A stretch of DNA of 64,000 bases from Mannheimia pernigra. Its GTDB lineage: Bacteria > Pseudomonadota > Gammaproteobacteria > Enterobacterales > Pasteurellaceae. This document shows positions 42,911 to 52,450 of the stretch, piece by piece. The notes beneath the pieces were generated by a model. That model did no database searches, was not told where the DNA came from, and was given only the letters and a program-made list of their open reading frames with translations. Location: the NCBI RefSeq assembly GCF_013377995.1, contig NZ_CP055305.1, forward strand, positions 2,105,357 through 2,169,356. The letters are read 5' to 3'. Within the stretch, counting starts at the first letter, position 1. The number at the start of each line of letters is the position of its first letter. The position numbers were made by a program, and so were the translations under genes.

Positions 42911-43555
42911 ATGAAAATTATTTTATTAGGTGCACCAGGTGCAGGTAAAGGGACACAAGCTCAGTTTATTATGAACAACTTTGGTATTCCACAAATCTCA
43001 ACAGGCGATATGTTCCGTGCGGCTATTAAAGAAGGCACTGAATTAGGCAAACAAGCAAAAGCGTTAATGGACGAAGGTAAATTAGTGCCTGATGAATTAA
43101 CCGTGGCGTTAGTAAAAGATCGCATCGCACAACCAGATTGTGCAAAAGGTTTCTTATTAGATGGGTTTCCTCGTACTATTCCACAAGCTGACGCTTTAAA
43201 AGAGTCTGGCGTAAAGATTGATTTGGTACTTGAGTTTGACGTAGCTGATGAAGTCATTGTTGAGCGTATGAGCGGCCGCCGAGTGCACCAACCGTCTGGT
43301 CGTACTTATCACGTTGTGTATAATCCACCAAAAGTGGAAGGAAAAGATGATGTAACTGGCGAAGATTTAATTATCCGCCCAGACGATAAAGCTGAGACAG
43401 TATTAGAGCGTTTAGCGGTTTATCATAAACAAACAAAGCCATTAATTGCATACTATACCGCAGAAGCAGAAGCAGGCAACACACGCTATGAGCGTTTAGA
43501 TGGCACAAAACCCGTTGAAGAAGTCAGTGCTACATTAGAGCAAATTTTAGCTTAA
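42911..43555 (+). CDS. adk: Adenylate kinase
   Basis: Adk balances ATP, ADP and AMP. The 214-residue product has GAPGAGKGTQ (residues 7-16), STGDMFR, GFPRTIPQA and the LID domain with VHQPSGRTYH and DDVTGEDLIIRPDD. It is the long bacterial form, as in E. coli. Confidence 0.98.
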   Translation: MKIILLGAPGAGKGTQAQFIMNNFGIPQISTGDMFRAAIKEGTELGKQAKALMDEGKLVPDELTVALVKDRIAQPDCAKGFLLDGFPRTIPQADALKESGVKIDLVLEFDVADEVIVERMSGRRVHQPSGRTYHVVYNPPKVEGKDDVTGEDLIIRPDDKAETVLERLAVYHKQTKPLIAYYTAEAEAGNTRYERLDGTKPVEEVSATLEQILA

Positions 43556-43573
43556 TTTACTTATAAACTATTT

Positions 43574-43621
43574 ACAAGCGGTCAAAATTTTGCATTTTTT
43601 TGCAGATTTTTGACCGCTTGT
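43574..43621. terminator. Inverted uptake-signal pair after adk
   Basis: ACAAGCGGTCAAAA / TTTTTGACCGCTTGT around an A/T-rich loop sits between the convergent adk and the exported-protein gene. It is a hairpin terminator for one or both. Confidence 0.65.
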
Positions 43622-43624
43622 TGA

Positions 43625-44446
43625 TTAAATATTATGCCTTTTTAACATAAAGAAATCATCATAAATAGGCAAAATCAAAACCTCAGGGTTTTCAATCTTA
43701 ATGATTTTAGATTTTTCTTCTGTTTTGCTCTCAGCATTATTTTCTTCTTTGTTATTAGCAAGATTTTCCGACTTCGTGTGAGAAAGACTCTCTTCTCTAT
43801 TTATTTGAGCGGCATTACTATCTGCCTCTTTGGTAGATAGATTTTCTATTTGATGATTTACTTGGTGAGTATCTATATTAATTTCTTGAACATTATCTTG
43901 CGATTTTTCAACCTCTGGCTGCTCTACCGCTTTTTGCATATTTCGCTCTTCCGCTTTTTGTCTATATGATGGATCTAATAATTGGCGACTAATATCCATT
44001 TTAGGATCAAGCCAAATCGCAACAATTGCATCATTAAATTGCTTATGAAACATATCGGATACAATTTGATCGTTTAAAATAAAATAACCTCTATCTTCTA
44101 AGGCAATATAATGCAAAGTGTCTTCAGGCTTAATATCAGGAAAAGTTTTCCTAAGGCGAGTAATCACTTCATCAACCTGCTGCTCGGGTAATTTTATGCC
44201 TAAATTATGCCAAGATCTTGCCAAAGACGCAGCAAAATCCCGCCCTTCCCACGGCTTTTTATACTGTAATGTAAGCATTAACGGACGTGTACCTTCAACA
44301 TATCGACCCGTTTCGGTAAAAAGTGTGATGTGGTAGATATTAAACGGCCCCCAAGTATAATTGACATCGCTAATTTTTTTCCAAGTTGCATTTGCCGTAC
44401 CTAAAAATAGAGAGAACAGTATTAAAAAGACCGCTTTATAACGCAT
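43625..44446 (-). CDS. Exported protein, chalcone-isomerase-like domain with charged tail
   Basis: The 273-residue product has a signal peptide (ending ANA). A domain of about 140 residues follows (YHITLFTETGRYVEG, LTLQYKKPWEGRDFAASLARSW, FNDAIVAIWLDP) that resembles bacterial chalcone-isomerase-like proteins. These are mostly of unknown function and not known to isomerise flavonoids. The last 110 residues are low-complexity, rich in Glu, Asn and Lys, unusual for the family. It is transcribed alone; the uvrD end lies upstream. The family call is moderate. Confidence 0.6.
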   Translation of the reverse strand: MRYKAVFLILFSLFLGTANATWKKISDVNYTWGPFNIYHITLFTETGRYVEGTRPLMLTLQYKKPWEGRDFAASLARSWHNLGIKLPEQQVDEVITRLRKTFPDIKPEDTLHYIALEDRGYFILNDQIVSDMFHKQFNDAIVAIWLDPKMDISRQLLDPSYRQKAEERNMQKAVEQPEVEKSQDNVQEINIDTHQVNHQIENLSTKEADSNAAQINREESLSHTKSENLANNKEENNAESKTEEKSKIIKIENPEVLILPIYDDFFMLKRHNI

Positions 44447-44620
44447 TATTTAGTATCCTAAAGACAAAATTATGGAGCTATTATAGCCTTAAATATCATT
44501 ATCACACAGACTAATTTTCGGTATAAACGTTGTGTTCAAGTGCAAAAAATGAGAAAAGTTTATACATAAAATCACTGCATAAGAGTTAAATAGTTTTCCA
44601 GAATTTCTGGCTTTTTTACT

Positions 44621-46819
44621 TTATAATGTCTCCAAATTTGCCATTTTGGCAATCAACCATTTAATGCCATTTCCAGCAAATGCGACTTGTAAACGAGTCG
44701 CTTCACCTGAGCCTTCTACATTGATGATCGTACCTTGCCCAAATTTGGCGTGATTGACTTTCTGCCCCATTTTCCAGCTATCATCATCTACAATGGAAGC
44801 GGTCGTTTTTGGGGAATTTTTTGCAAATGAGGACAATTGATTAAAACTCGCAGCTCGGTTAATTGAGCCCCTTAAACGCACCTCACGGATATGTTTTTCT
44901 GGCAATTCAGTAATAAAACGAGAAGGGATATGGCGTTCTTCCTTGCCATATAAGCGTCTGGATTCTGCGTAACTGATAGTCAATTTTTTCTTTGCACGTG
45001 TTATCCCAACATAGGCTAAACGGCGTTCTTCTTGAAGCCTGTCTTCATCAAAACTCATCCCACTTGGAAAAATCCCTTCTTCCACCCCTACCATAAATAC
45101 ACGAGGGAACTCTAAACCTTTGGCAGAGTGTAACGTCATTAGCTCTACATAGTCTTCATGTTGGGAAGCTTGTGCCTCTCCAGCTTCAAGCGAAGCGTGT
45201 GTTAAAAAAGCAGTTAAATCCGTTAAATCTTCTGCTTCGTCAGGTTTCACAAATTGTTTGGTAGCGGTGACTAACTCTTCTAAGTTTTCGATGCGAACCT
45301 CACCCTTCTCACCTTTTTCTTGTTTATACATTTCATACAAACCTGATTTTTTAATGACATAATCAGTTTGTTCAGCTAACGGCATCTGCTCGGTTTCTTG
45401 ATCTAAGGCATTAATCAACTCAACAAAACGGAGTAACGAAGAAGCTGCACGCCCTGAAAGTTGTTCTTCCTGCACCGCCAGTTGAATCGCTTGCCACAAA
45501 GTGAGTTGACGATTACGGGTAATTTGACGAAGTGTGTCTAACGTTCTATCACCAATACCTCTAGTTGGAGTGTTAATAACACGCTCAAAGGCAGCATCAT
45601 CTTGACGATTAGCAATCAAACGTAAATAAGCTAAAGCATCTTTAATTTCTTGGCGTTCAAAAAATCGCATACCACCATAAATACGGTAGGGAATATTCGC
45701 TTGAATTAGAGCTTCTTCAATCACACGAGATTGGCTGTTACTGCGATATAACACTGCACATTCAGCAAGATCGCCTTCATCTTCTTTCCATTGTTTGATT
45801 TGTGAAGCCACAAAGCGAGCTTCATCCAACTCATTGAACGCACAGTAAATATCAACAGGCTCTCCATCGCCGCTGTCTGTCCATAAATTTTTGCCTAAGC
45901 GATTATCGTTATTCGCAATTAATTCATTCGCACAAGTTAAAATATTGCTCGTTGAGCGGTAGTTCTGCTCCAAACGAATGGTTTGAGCATTATGGTAATC
46001 CTTTAAAAAACGCTGGATATTTTCCACTTGTGCTCCACGCCAGCCGTAAATAGATTGGTCATCATCGCCTACAATCATCACCTTGCCGACATCACCTGCT
46101 AACACACGAATCAGCTCATACTGAATATTGTTGGTATCTTGAAACTCATCAATTAAAATCTGCTGAAAACGCTGCTGATAACGCTGTAAAATCGCAGGTT
46201 TATATTTGAATAATTCGTAAGCTCGAATAAGTAGTTCGGCAAAATCTAATAAACCTGCTCTGTCACACGCATCTTGATATATCTGATAAATCTCAACCAG
46301 CTTCTTCTCATTCGGATCATTATGATGTTCGATATCTTTAGCACGCTTGCCCTTATCTTTTTGTGCATTGATGTACCACGCAACGTGTTTAGGTGGAAAA
46401 TGTTTTTCATCAATATTATGCAATTTCAACAAACGTTTCAGTAAACGTTGCTGATCTTCGGTATCCATAATTTGGAAATCTTGCGGTAAATCTGCATCTA
46501 AATAATGAGAACGTAATAAACGGTTAGAGATGCTATGAAAAGTGCCTACCCACATACCAAATAGGCGACTCTCCCCCGATTGAGCAAGCGTATGCTCAAT
46601 ACGATGTCGCATTTCTGCTGCCGCTTTATTAGTAAAAGTTACTGCCAAAATGTTAGATTCAGGTACATTTTCCACGCCAATTAACCACGCAATGCGATGG
46701 GTTAAAACACGCGTTTTTCCCGATCCTGCCCCTGCGAGTACCAAGTAATTCCCGATAGGCGCTGCAACAGCCTCTCTTTGCTTGTCATTCAAACCATCTA
46801 ATAATAATGAGAAATCCAT
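44621..46819 (-). CDS. uvrD: DNA helicase II (UvrD)
   Basis: UvrD is the 3'-5' superfamily 1 helicase of nucleotide excision and mismatch repair. ATG 46819 (MDFSLLLDGLNDKQREAVAA) gives 732 residues; a GTG two codons up overlaps the AGGGTGG ribosome site. Motifs are in order: I AGAGSGKT, Ia TFTNKAA, II DEFQDTN, III GDDDQSIYGWRGA, IV EQNYRS, V TLHSAKGLEF and VI AYVGITRAKK. The C-terminal Tudor-like part (HAKFGQGTI) is present. PcrA/Rep are relatives, but the start matches UvrD. Confidence 0.95.
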   Translation of the reverse strand: MDFSLLLDGLNDKQREAVAAPIGNYLVLAGAGSGKTRVLTHRIAWLIGVENVPESNILAVTFTNKAAAEMRHRIEHTLAQSGESRLFGMWVGTFHSISNRLLRSHYLDADLPQDFQIMDTEDQQRLLKRLLKLHNIDEKHFPPKHVAWYINAQKDKGKRAKDIEHHNDPNEKKLVEIYQIYQDACDRAGLLDFAELLIRAYELFKYKPAILQRYQQRFQQILIDEFQDTNNIQYELIRVLAGDVGKVMIVGDDDQSIYGWRGAQVENIQRFLKDYHNAQTIRLEQNYRSTSNILTCANELIANNDNRLGKNLWTDSGDGEPVDIYCAFNELDEARFVASQIKQWKEDEGDLAECAVLYRSNSQSRVIEEALIQANIPYRIYGGMRFFERQEIKDALAYLRLIANRQDDAAFERVINTPTRGIGDRTLDTLRQITRNRQLTLWQAIQLAVQEEQLSGRAASSLLRFVELINALDQETEQMPLAEQTDYVIKKSGLYEMYKQEKGEKGEVRIENLEELVTATKQFVKPDEAEDLTDLTAFLTHASLEAGEAQASQHEDYVELMTLHSAKGLEFPRVFMVGVEEGIFPSGMSFDEDRLQEERRLAYVGITRAKKKLTISYAESRRLYGKEERHIPSRFITELPEKHIREVRLRGSINRAASFNQLSSFAKNSPKTTASIVDDDSWKMGQKVNHAKFGQGTIINVEGSGEATRLQVAFAGNGIKWLIAKMANLETL

Positions 46820-46863
46820 AACCACCCTTTAATATGTGCTTTTATACAGCATTATAGATCAAT

Positions 46864-47760
46864 TTAAGGCCTTAAGAAAATTTTCTCAGTTAAAATTGGA
46901 TCGTTGAATTCAAAACCTTCTGTTACTAGTTTTTCAGGAATAAGCTGCTGATTATCTAACACCAAACAAGCTCGCTCGCCTAATCCCAATTTTAAAGCAA
47001 ATTCAGGTACGCTAAAGAAGGCAGGGCGATGAACTGCACTTGCTAAAATGCGGTTAAATTCAACATTTCTAACAGGATTTGGTGCAACAAAATTATAAGC
47101 ACCTGAGCATTTTGCATTTTTTAATAAAAAAATAACCGCTTGCACATGGTCTTGTAAACTAATCCACGCCCAATATTGTTTGCCTGAACCCAATTTACCG
47201 CCTAATCCATATCGATAAATTGGTAAGATTTTACTTAATGCCCCACCTTCTGGAGAAAATACGATACCAGTTCGAATCAAACAGACTCTTGTCTGCTCAC
47301 TTTCAGCCTTTAAAGCAGCGGCTTCCCACTGTTGACATAAATAGTGAGTAAAGCAATCTGAATAACAAGCGGTTGATTCTGTATAAAAATTTGCAGATGG
47401 CGGTAAATCACCATAAATACCGATTGCCGAACCAGAAAGGAAAGTATGGGGTGGATTGCTACTACGATTAATGAGTTCACTCAGTTTATTTGTTAATTCA
47501 ACTCGGCTTTCAATTAACTGTCGTTTATATTCTTCTGTCCAACGCTTATCGAAAATCGGCTCACCCGCAAGGTTTATCACTGCATCAAATTCATTTAGAT
47601 CAACAAATTTATCCAGAGAATAGCAATACTCAATCTGTTTATCGTCACTTTTCACATTTTTATCTCTAGTTAAAAGTGTCAAGTGATGATTTTCAAAAGC
47701 TAGCCTTTTGACTAATTCAGTACCGATAAAGCCTGTACCACCTGTGATCAGAATTTTCAT
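46864..47760 (-). CDS. SulA/YfcH-type epimerase family protein
   Basis: The 298-residue product is an NAD(P)-binding extended SDR-like protein: ITGGTGFIGTELVKRL at the start, FDAVINLAGEPIFDKRW, SGSAIGIYG, and a C-terminal DUF1731-like segment (RPAFFSVPEFALKLGLGERACLVLDNQ). The family (TIGR01777, YfcH in E. coli) has no settled function. It follows argR by 46 bases on the same strand. Confidence 0.9.
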   Translation of the reverse strand: MKILITGGTGFIGTELVKRLAFENHHLTLLTRDKNVKSDDKQIEYCYSLDKFVDLNEFDAVINLAGEPIFDKRWTEEYKRQLIESRVELTNKLSELINRSSNPPHTFLSGSAIGIYGDLPPSANFYTESTACYSDCFTHYLCQQWEAAALKAESEQTRVCLIRTGIVFSPEGGALSKILPIYRYGLGGKLGSGKQYWAWISLQDHVQAVIFLLKNAKCSGAYNFVAPNPVRNVEFNRILASAVHRPAFFSVPEFALKLGLGERACLVLDNQQLIPEKLVTEGFEFNDPILTEKIFLRP

Positions 47761-47806
47761 TGATTAACTCCTTAAATGAAAAAGGGCAAAATTGCCCTTT
47801 CGTTAC

Positions 47807-48268
47807 CTACAGTGATGTTTCAAATAGCTCCGTGATATTTTTAATTAAATTTTCAATTAAAACACTACGCACTGGCGTAATAAAAATCGTATCATCGCCT
47901 GCAATAGTGCCTAAAATCCCTTCTGCTTTTCCCATTGAATCTAATAAACGGGCAATAAGCTGAGCAGCTCCAGGGCTGGTTTTAACCACAATTAACGCAT
48001 CGTTGTAGTCAATATCTACCACCAAATTTTTAAGTGGACTTGATGTGGTTGGCACACTTAATTCTACCGGGAGCTGATAAATCATTTCCATCTTGGTATT
48101 ACGTGTTCTCACTGCACCAAATTTTGATAACATACGAGAGACCTTTGATTGGTTAATATTATCAAAGCCCATTTCTTGTAGTGCTGCGACAATTTCACTT
48201 TGGGAGCTAAATTTTTCTTCTCGCAATAAAGACTTAAACACTTCTGATAAATTATCTATCTTATCCAC
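47807..48268 (-). CDS. argR: Arginine repressor
   Basis: ArgR is a hexameric, arginine-sensing repressor of arginine synthesis. The 153-residue product has the N-terminal winged helix (SQSEIVAALQEMGFDNINQSKVSRML) and the C-terminal arginine-binding, trimerising part (SPGAAQLIARLLD, GTIAGDDTIFI). It is divergent from mdh, the same arrangement as in E. coli. Confidence 0.96.
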   Translation of the reverse strand: MDKIDNLSEVFKSLLREEKFSSQSEIVAALQEMGFDNINQSKVSRMLSKFGAVRTRNTKMEMIYQLPVELSVPTTSSPLKNLVVDIDYNDALIVVKTSPGAAQLIARLLDSMGKAEGILGTIAGDDTIFITPVRSVLIENLIKNITELFETSL

Positions 48269-48462
48269 ATTTATTCTCTTAATAAAAATCTAAAATTATT
48301 CATTATTCTTGCTTATCTATTCAAATAAATCAATAAACTGTTAGAAAATCAAATAAAAACTTGCTGTATGTCTCAAAAATAGGATTTGCCGTTTGAATCA
48401 CTAAAAAAATTGTCTTACACTTAAGTCGAATCTAAACTTCCATAATTTATTAGGAGAAATTT

Positions 48463-49425
48463 ATGTGTAAAAAAGTCGCTCTTTTAGGTGCTGCAGGTGG
48501 CATTGGTCAATCTCTTGCATTATTGTTAAAACTCAATTTACCTGCTAAATCTGAATTATCTCTTTATGATATTTCCCCTATCACACCAGGAATTGCTGTC
48601 GATTTAAGCCACATTCCAACCGATGTTAACGTAACAGGTTATGCAGGCGAAGACCCAAGGGAGGCGCTTGAGAACGCAGATGTGGTTGTAATTTCTGCAG
48701 GTATAGCTCGTAAACCAGGTATGACACGTGCTGATTTATTTAACACTAACGCAACTATAGTACATAACTTAGTGGAAAAAGCAGCAAAAATTTGTCCAAA
48801 AGCCTGTATTGCGATTATTACTAACCCTGTTAATACTATTATTCCAATTGCCGCTGAAGTATTGAAAAAAGCAGAGGCTTACGATAAAAATAAACTCTTT
48901 GGAGTCACCACACTAGATGTGATTCGTGCTCATACATTTGTTGCTGAAGCTAAAAATGTCAATGTGAAATATGTAAAAGTGCCTGTTATTGGTGGACATT
49001 CTGGCACAACTATTCTTCCATTACTTTCTCAAGCAACCGTAAATGGTTTAAAACTTGAATTCACACAAGCACAAATTGAACAATTAACCCATCGCATTCA
49101 AAATGCAGGAACGGAGGTTGTTGAAGCGAAATCAGGCGGTGGTTCAGCAACATTATCAATGGCACAAGCGGGGGCAGAATTTACACTTGGATTAGTAAGA
49201 GCATTAACGGGTGAAGATGTTATTCACTACGCTTATGTTGATAATGCGAATGGAGAAACCTCACCAGCATTCTTTGCCTACCCAATTCGCTTGGGCAAAA
49301 ATGGCGTGGAAGATGTTCTACCAATTGGCAAACTCAGCGATTTTGAAAAAGATCAATTAGAGCAATTAATTCCAGTATTAGAGGATGAAATTGAATTAGG
49401 TCAAAAATTCAATAAAGACGCTTAA
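48463..49425 (+). CDS. mdh: Malate dehydrogenase
   Basis: Mdh interconverts malate and oxaloacetate with NAD. The 320-residue product has KVALLGAAGGIGQ, DLSHIPT, the substrate-binding ARKPGMTRADLFN, ITNPVNT, and the catalytic histidine in GGHSG. ATG 48463 is behind TAGGAG. It belongs to the E. coli-type group. Confidence 0.97.
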   Translation: MCKKVALLGAAGGIGQSLALLLKLNLPAKSELSLYDISPITPGIAVDLSHIPTDVNVTGYAGEDPREALENADVVVISAGIARKPGMTRADLFNTNATIVHNLVEKAAKICPKACIAIITNPVNTIIPIAAEVLKKAEAYDKNKLFGVTTLDVIRAHTFVAEAKNVNVKYVKVPVIGGHSGTTILPLLSQATVNGLKLEFTQAQIEQLTHRIQNAGTEVVEAKSGGGSATLSMAQAGAEFTLGLVRALTGEDVIHYAYVDNANGETSPAFFAYPIRLGKNGVEDVLPIGKLSDFEKDQLEQLIPVLEDEIELGQKFNKDA

Positions 49426-49438
49426 TTACATTATTTAC

Positions 49439-49468
49439 AGGGGCTGAAATACCAGCCCTTATTTTTTT
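49439..49468 (+). terminator. Terminator after mdh
   Basis: The stem GGGGCTG / CAGCCCT with a 6-base loop is followed by a run of T. Confidence 0.8.
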
Positions 49469-49619
49469 AAGGGCTTAAAGATAACGCCCTAATTTGTTTC
49501 AAATAATGCAATCACGCTTAATTTTTCAATTTTTTATGAACTTTTAAAAATAATATAAGTCCACAATAACAAGCGCTTACAATTTTTTAACACATCCATA
49601 AAATAATAAGGAGTATTAA

Positions 49620-50708
49620 ATGAATTTAAAACAAATTAAGGAAATCCAAGCAAAACATTCATATCCAAGTGTGACTATTACCTTACCAACAAACCGTACC
49701 GCACCAGATAATGAAAAAGATGTTATTCGTTTAAAAAATCTAGTACAAGAAGCTGTCACTCGATTAGAGTCAGAGTTTGGAAAACGTGAAACAATTAATA
49801 TTGTTGAAAATATTCAACGTTTAGCTGATGAAGTAGATCATCAACATAATTTAGACGGTTTAGTTATTTTTGCAAATAATGAATTTAGTGCATCGTACAA
49901 ATTACCATTCCGCCTACCAGAACGTGCAAGCATTGAAGACAACTTTGTTACACGTGACTTAGTTTATGCCTTAAATCGTAGCCCACTTTACTTACTTACC
50001 GTGTTAAGTGAAAACGGTACCCGATTATTTGTTGGGCATAAAGATATTTTAGATGAAGTAAATGATCACGGCTTCCCATTCTCTCTGGAAAATGTCATTG
50101 CATCTGCAAGTCCTGGTCAAGATATCAGCCATGTTAGAGATCAAATTGTAACTGATCATATGAAAGAGATTGGCGATGCATTAATTGAAGCTCAAAAACA
50201 AACACCCGCACCAATTGTTGTTGTAGGTGTAGATCGCAACATCGGGCATTTCAGAGATGGCGCTCGCAATAGTGATGATATTATGCTTTATATTAATAGT
50301 GGTTTAAGTAATGAGAATGAGCACGAATTAGCAAAAAACATTTGGCCACAAATTAAAGATGCATTACACGTAGAACGCCAAAAAATATTTGAAGAGATTA
50401 GCTCAGCAAAAGGTAATAATCTCTTCGTTGGTGGATTAGATGAAGTATGGCAAGCTTGTATTGATGGCCGAGTTGAAACATTAATTGTTGAAGAAGATTT
50501 ACATATCGCCGCTAATGTAAGCGAAGATGGCCGAAACTTAACTGAACTTGAAGGTTCATTTGAGCATACTGAAAATACTTATGAAGATATCGTAGATGAA
50601 ATGATTGAAAAAGTATTAGAAACTTCTGGTAGAGTAAAATTTGTCGACAACGGCAGCTTAAAAGAAATGAATCCAACCCATGGAATCGCTGCAATTACTC
50701 GATACTAA
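49620..50708 (+). CDS. Bacterial eRF1-like (baeRF) protein
   Basis: The 362-residue product resembles bacterial members of the archaeo-eukaryotic release factor family. The N-terminal part has YPSVTITLPTNRTAPDNEKD and DGLVIFANNEF, followed by LPFRLPERASIEDNFVTRDL and YLLTVLSENGTRLFVG. The middle and C-terminal parts have an eRF1-like core and an L7Ae-like VETLIVEEDLHIAANV. The peptide-release GGQ motif is absent (the nearest is GGLDEV). Such baeRF proteins have been proposed, from genome context, to act on ribosomes or nucleic acids under stress; function here is inferred. It is a single-gene unit with its own terminator. Confidence 0.75.
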   Translation: MNLKQIKEIQAKHSYPSVTITLPTNRTAPDNEKDVIRLKNLVQEAVTRLESEFGKRETINIVENIQRLADEVDHQHNLDGLVIFANNEFSASYKLPFRLPERASIEDNFVTRDLVYALNRSPLYLLTVLSENGTRLFVGHKDILDEVNDHGFPFSLENVIASASPGQDISHVRDQIVTDHMKEIGDALIEAQKQTPAPIVVVGVDRNIGHFRDGARNSDDIMLYINSGLSNENEHELAKNIWPQIKDALHVERQKIFEEISSAKGNNLFVGGLDEVWQACIDGRVETLIVEEDLHIAANVSEDGRNLTELEGSFEHTENTYEDIVDEMIEKVLETSGRVKFVDNGSLKEMNPTHGIAAITRY

Positions 50709-50715
50709 TCTAACG

Positions 50716-50757
50716 TAAATAAATCCCCTTGAATAAAAATTCAAGGGGATTTATTTA
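50716..50757. terminator. Bidirectional terminator, 19-bp perfect stem
   Basis: TAAATAAATCCCCTTGAAT pairs perfectly with ATTCAAGGGGATTTATTTA around AAAA, between the convergent baeRF gene and the small protein gene. Confidence 0.9.
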
Positions 50758-50922
50758 CTCTTTATTTTCAGATTTTTCTTCTTTTTCAGACTCAGGGTCG
50801 AACTTGACTACTGGCACACAACCACGGCAGGCACCTTGATTCACCCCTAACTCATCACAAAAATTATTATATTTTTCGCGGGCTTTTTTAAACCAACTTT
50901 TCTTCTCATCTTGTTTACTCAT
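50755..50922 (-). CDS. Small conserved protein (DUF5363-like)
   Basis: The 55-residue product (MSKQDEKKSW, from ATG 50922 behind GGAGAA) has the compact motif KKAREKYNNFCDELGV followed by GACRGCVPVVKFD and an acidic tail. The three cysteines are consistent with a small metal- or redox-related protein. It resembles a conserved short Pasteurellaceae family (DUF5363) of unknown role. A USS dyad separates it from yajQ upstream. Confidence 0.75.
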   Translation of the reverse strand: MSKQDEKKSWFKKAREKYNNFCDELGVNQGACRGCVPVVKFDPESEKEEKSENKE

Positions 50923-50940
50923 AATTTTCTCCAACATTTA

Positions 50941-50987
50941 ACAAGCGGTGATTTTTTGCAAAAAATTTGCAAAAAATCACCGCTTGT
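50941..50987 (-). terminator. Perfect 22-bp uptake-signal dyad before the small protein gene
   Basis: ACAAGCGGTGATTTTTTGCA plus AA pairs with its exact complement around a 3-base loop. It holds two uptake signals and stands where yajQ transcription should end. Confidence 0.75.
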
Positions 50988-50995
50988 CTTTCTAG

Positions 50996-51487
50996 TTAAT
51001 CACGGAAGTTATTGAACTGGAAAGGCTGCCCTAAATCAGCACCTTTTACCAATTGAATAGCCGCTTGTAAATCATCACGCGATTTGCCCGTTACACGCAC
51101 TTGCTCACTTTGAATTTGAGCTTGAACTTTGATTTTTGAATCTTTAATCAGCTTCGTAATTTTCTTCGCCATATCCGATTCAATCCCTTGTTTGAGCTTA
51201 ATCTCTTTAGAGTAAAGCTTGCCGTGATGTTCGCTCTCATTTGGAATATCTAATGAGTTATGCTCAATGCCACGTTTTACACAAGAGCCAATTAAAATCT
51301 CAATCAACTGCTCTAATTGGAAGTCTGATTCCGTAGTTAATTTAATGCTTTCATTTTTTTCGTTTAACTCAATAACCGCTTCAACACCGCGAAAGTCATA
51401 ACGCGTGCTTAACACACGGTTTGCATTCTCTACTGCGTTACGCACCTCGTGCATCGTTATTTCAGATACAATATCAAATGATGGCAT
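50996..51487 (-). CDS. yajQ: YajQ-family nucleotide-binding protein
   Basis: YajQ proteins are small cytoplasmic nucleotide-binding proteins; some bind cyclic di-GMP. ATG 51487 behind GGAGAG gives 163 residues: MPSFDIVSEI, NANRVLSTRYDFRGV, SIKLTTESDFQL and KVQAQIQSEQVRVTGKSRDDLQ. It lies 14 bases after serB on the same strand. Confidence 0.95.
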   Translation of the reverse strand: MPSFDIVSEITMHEVRNAVENANRVLSTRYDFRGVEAVIELNEKNESIKLTTESDFQLEQLIEILIGSCVKRGIEHNSLDIPNESEHHGKLYSKEIKLKQGIESDMAKKITKLIKDSKIKVQAQIQSEQVRVTGKSRDDLQAAIQLVKGADLGQPFQFNNFRD

Positions 51488-51501
51488 TTTTTCTCTCCAT
51501 A

Positions 51502-52365
51502 TTAATGTTGAAATAAATTCTTCGCATTTAGTAATAAACATAATGCGGTTAAGTCGGCAAAGTTTACCACAAAATTCGCTTGTTCTTGTACTTTTGGTTT
51601 GGCGTGTAGGGCAACACCTAAACTCGCTGTTTTTAACATCGGTAAATCATTTGCCCCATCACCTACCGCAACCCATTGATTTTGAGGAATATTAAATCTG
51701 TCCGCTAAGTTGCGTAGCGTTTCGGCTTTAAATTCGGCATCCACCACCTTACCCAGCACTTTGCCTGTTAATTTGCTTTCTAGGATTTCTAGTTGGTTTG
51801 ATACGGCAAAATCTAACCCATATTTTTCTTTGAGATAATCCGCAAAATAATCAAATCCGCCAGAAGCAATAGCCAGTTTCCAACCATTTTCCTTTAGAAT
51901 TGAAACCATTTCTTCAAAGCCATCCATAAGCGGTAGATTTTCTCGCACTTTTTGCAAAATGGATTCAGACGCATTTTCAAGCGTGCCAACTCGCTTACGC
52001 AAACTCTGTTCAAAATCTAATTCACCACGCATTGCACTTGCGGTGATCGCAGAAACCACCTCACCCGTACCAGCAAGCTTAGCAATTTCATCAATGCACT
52101 CAATTTTAATTGCCGTGGAGTCCATATCCATCAACAACAAGCCTGCTTGATTGAGATTTGGAATAATATTGAGATCGCTAATATCCGCATTGACTTGTTG
52201 AGCCGTTTCACGCAATTCACACGCGGTCAAATTTGTCGAAAAATATGCAATTTTATAGTCTAAATAGACCGCTTGTTTCAACAAATTTGCATTCGCTCGC
52301 TGGGAAAACTGCTCAATTTCACGCTCGTTTAAGGTTTTAGAATAAATAAAAATTGTATTTGCCAT
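51502..52365 (-). CDS. serB: Phosphoserine phosphatase
   Basis: SerB is a HAD phosphatase that makes serine from phosphoserine. The 287-residue product has the nucleophile motif DMDST (Asp80), SGGFDYFADYL, and the Mg-binding GDGANDLPML. It is divergent from ytjB, a conserved pair. Confidence 0.96.
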   Translation of the reverse strand: MANTIFIYSKTLNEREIEQFSQRANANLLKQAVYLDYKIAYFSTNLTACELRETAQQVNADISDLNIIPNLNQAGLLLMDMDSTAIKIECIDEIAKLAGTGEVVSAITASAMRGELDFEQSLRKRVGTLENASESILQKVRENLPLMDGFEEMVSILKENGWKLAIASGGFDYFADYLKEKYGLDFAVSNQLEILESKLTGKVLGKVVDAEFKAETLRNLADRFNIPQNQWVAVGDGANDLPMLKTASLGVALHAKPKVQEQANFVVNFADLTALCLLLNAKNLFQH

Positions 52366-52450
52366 CGTCTTATTTTAAGTGGTTTAAATTTACTGCATTA
52401 ATCTATCAGAAAACCGTGCTACAATCACGCATCATTTTAAGAGGAATGCT

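Noticed and set aside
48269..48462. ARG boxes between argR and mdh
   Set aside because: Only partial TGAAT/ATTCA half-sites are seen; no convincing paired box.
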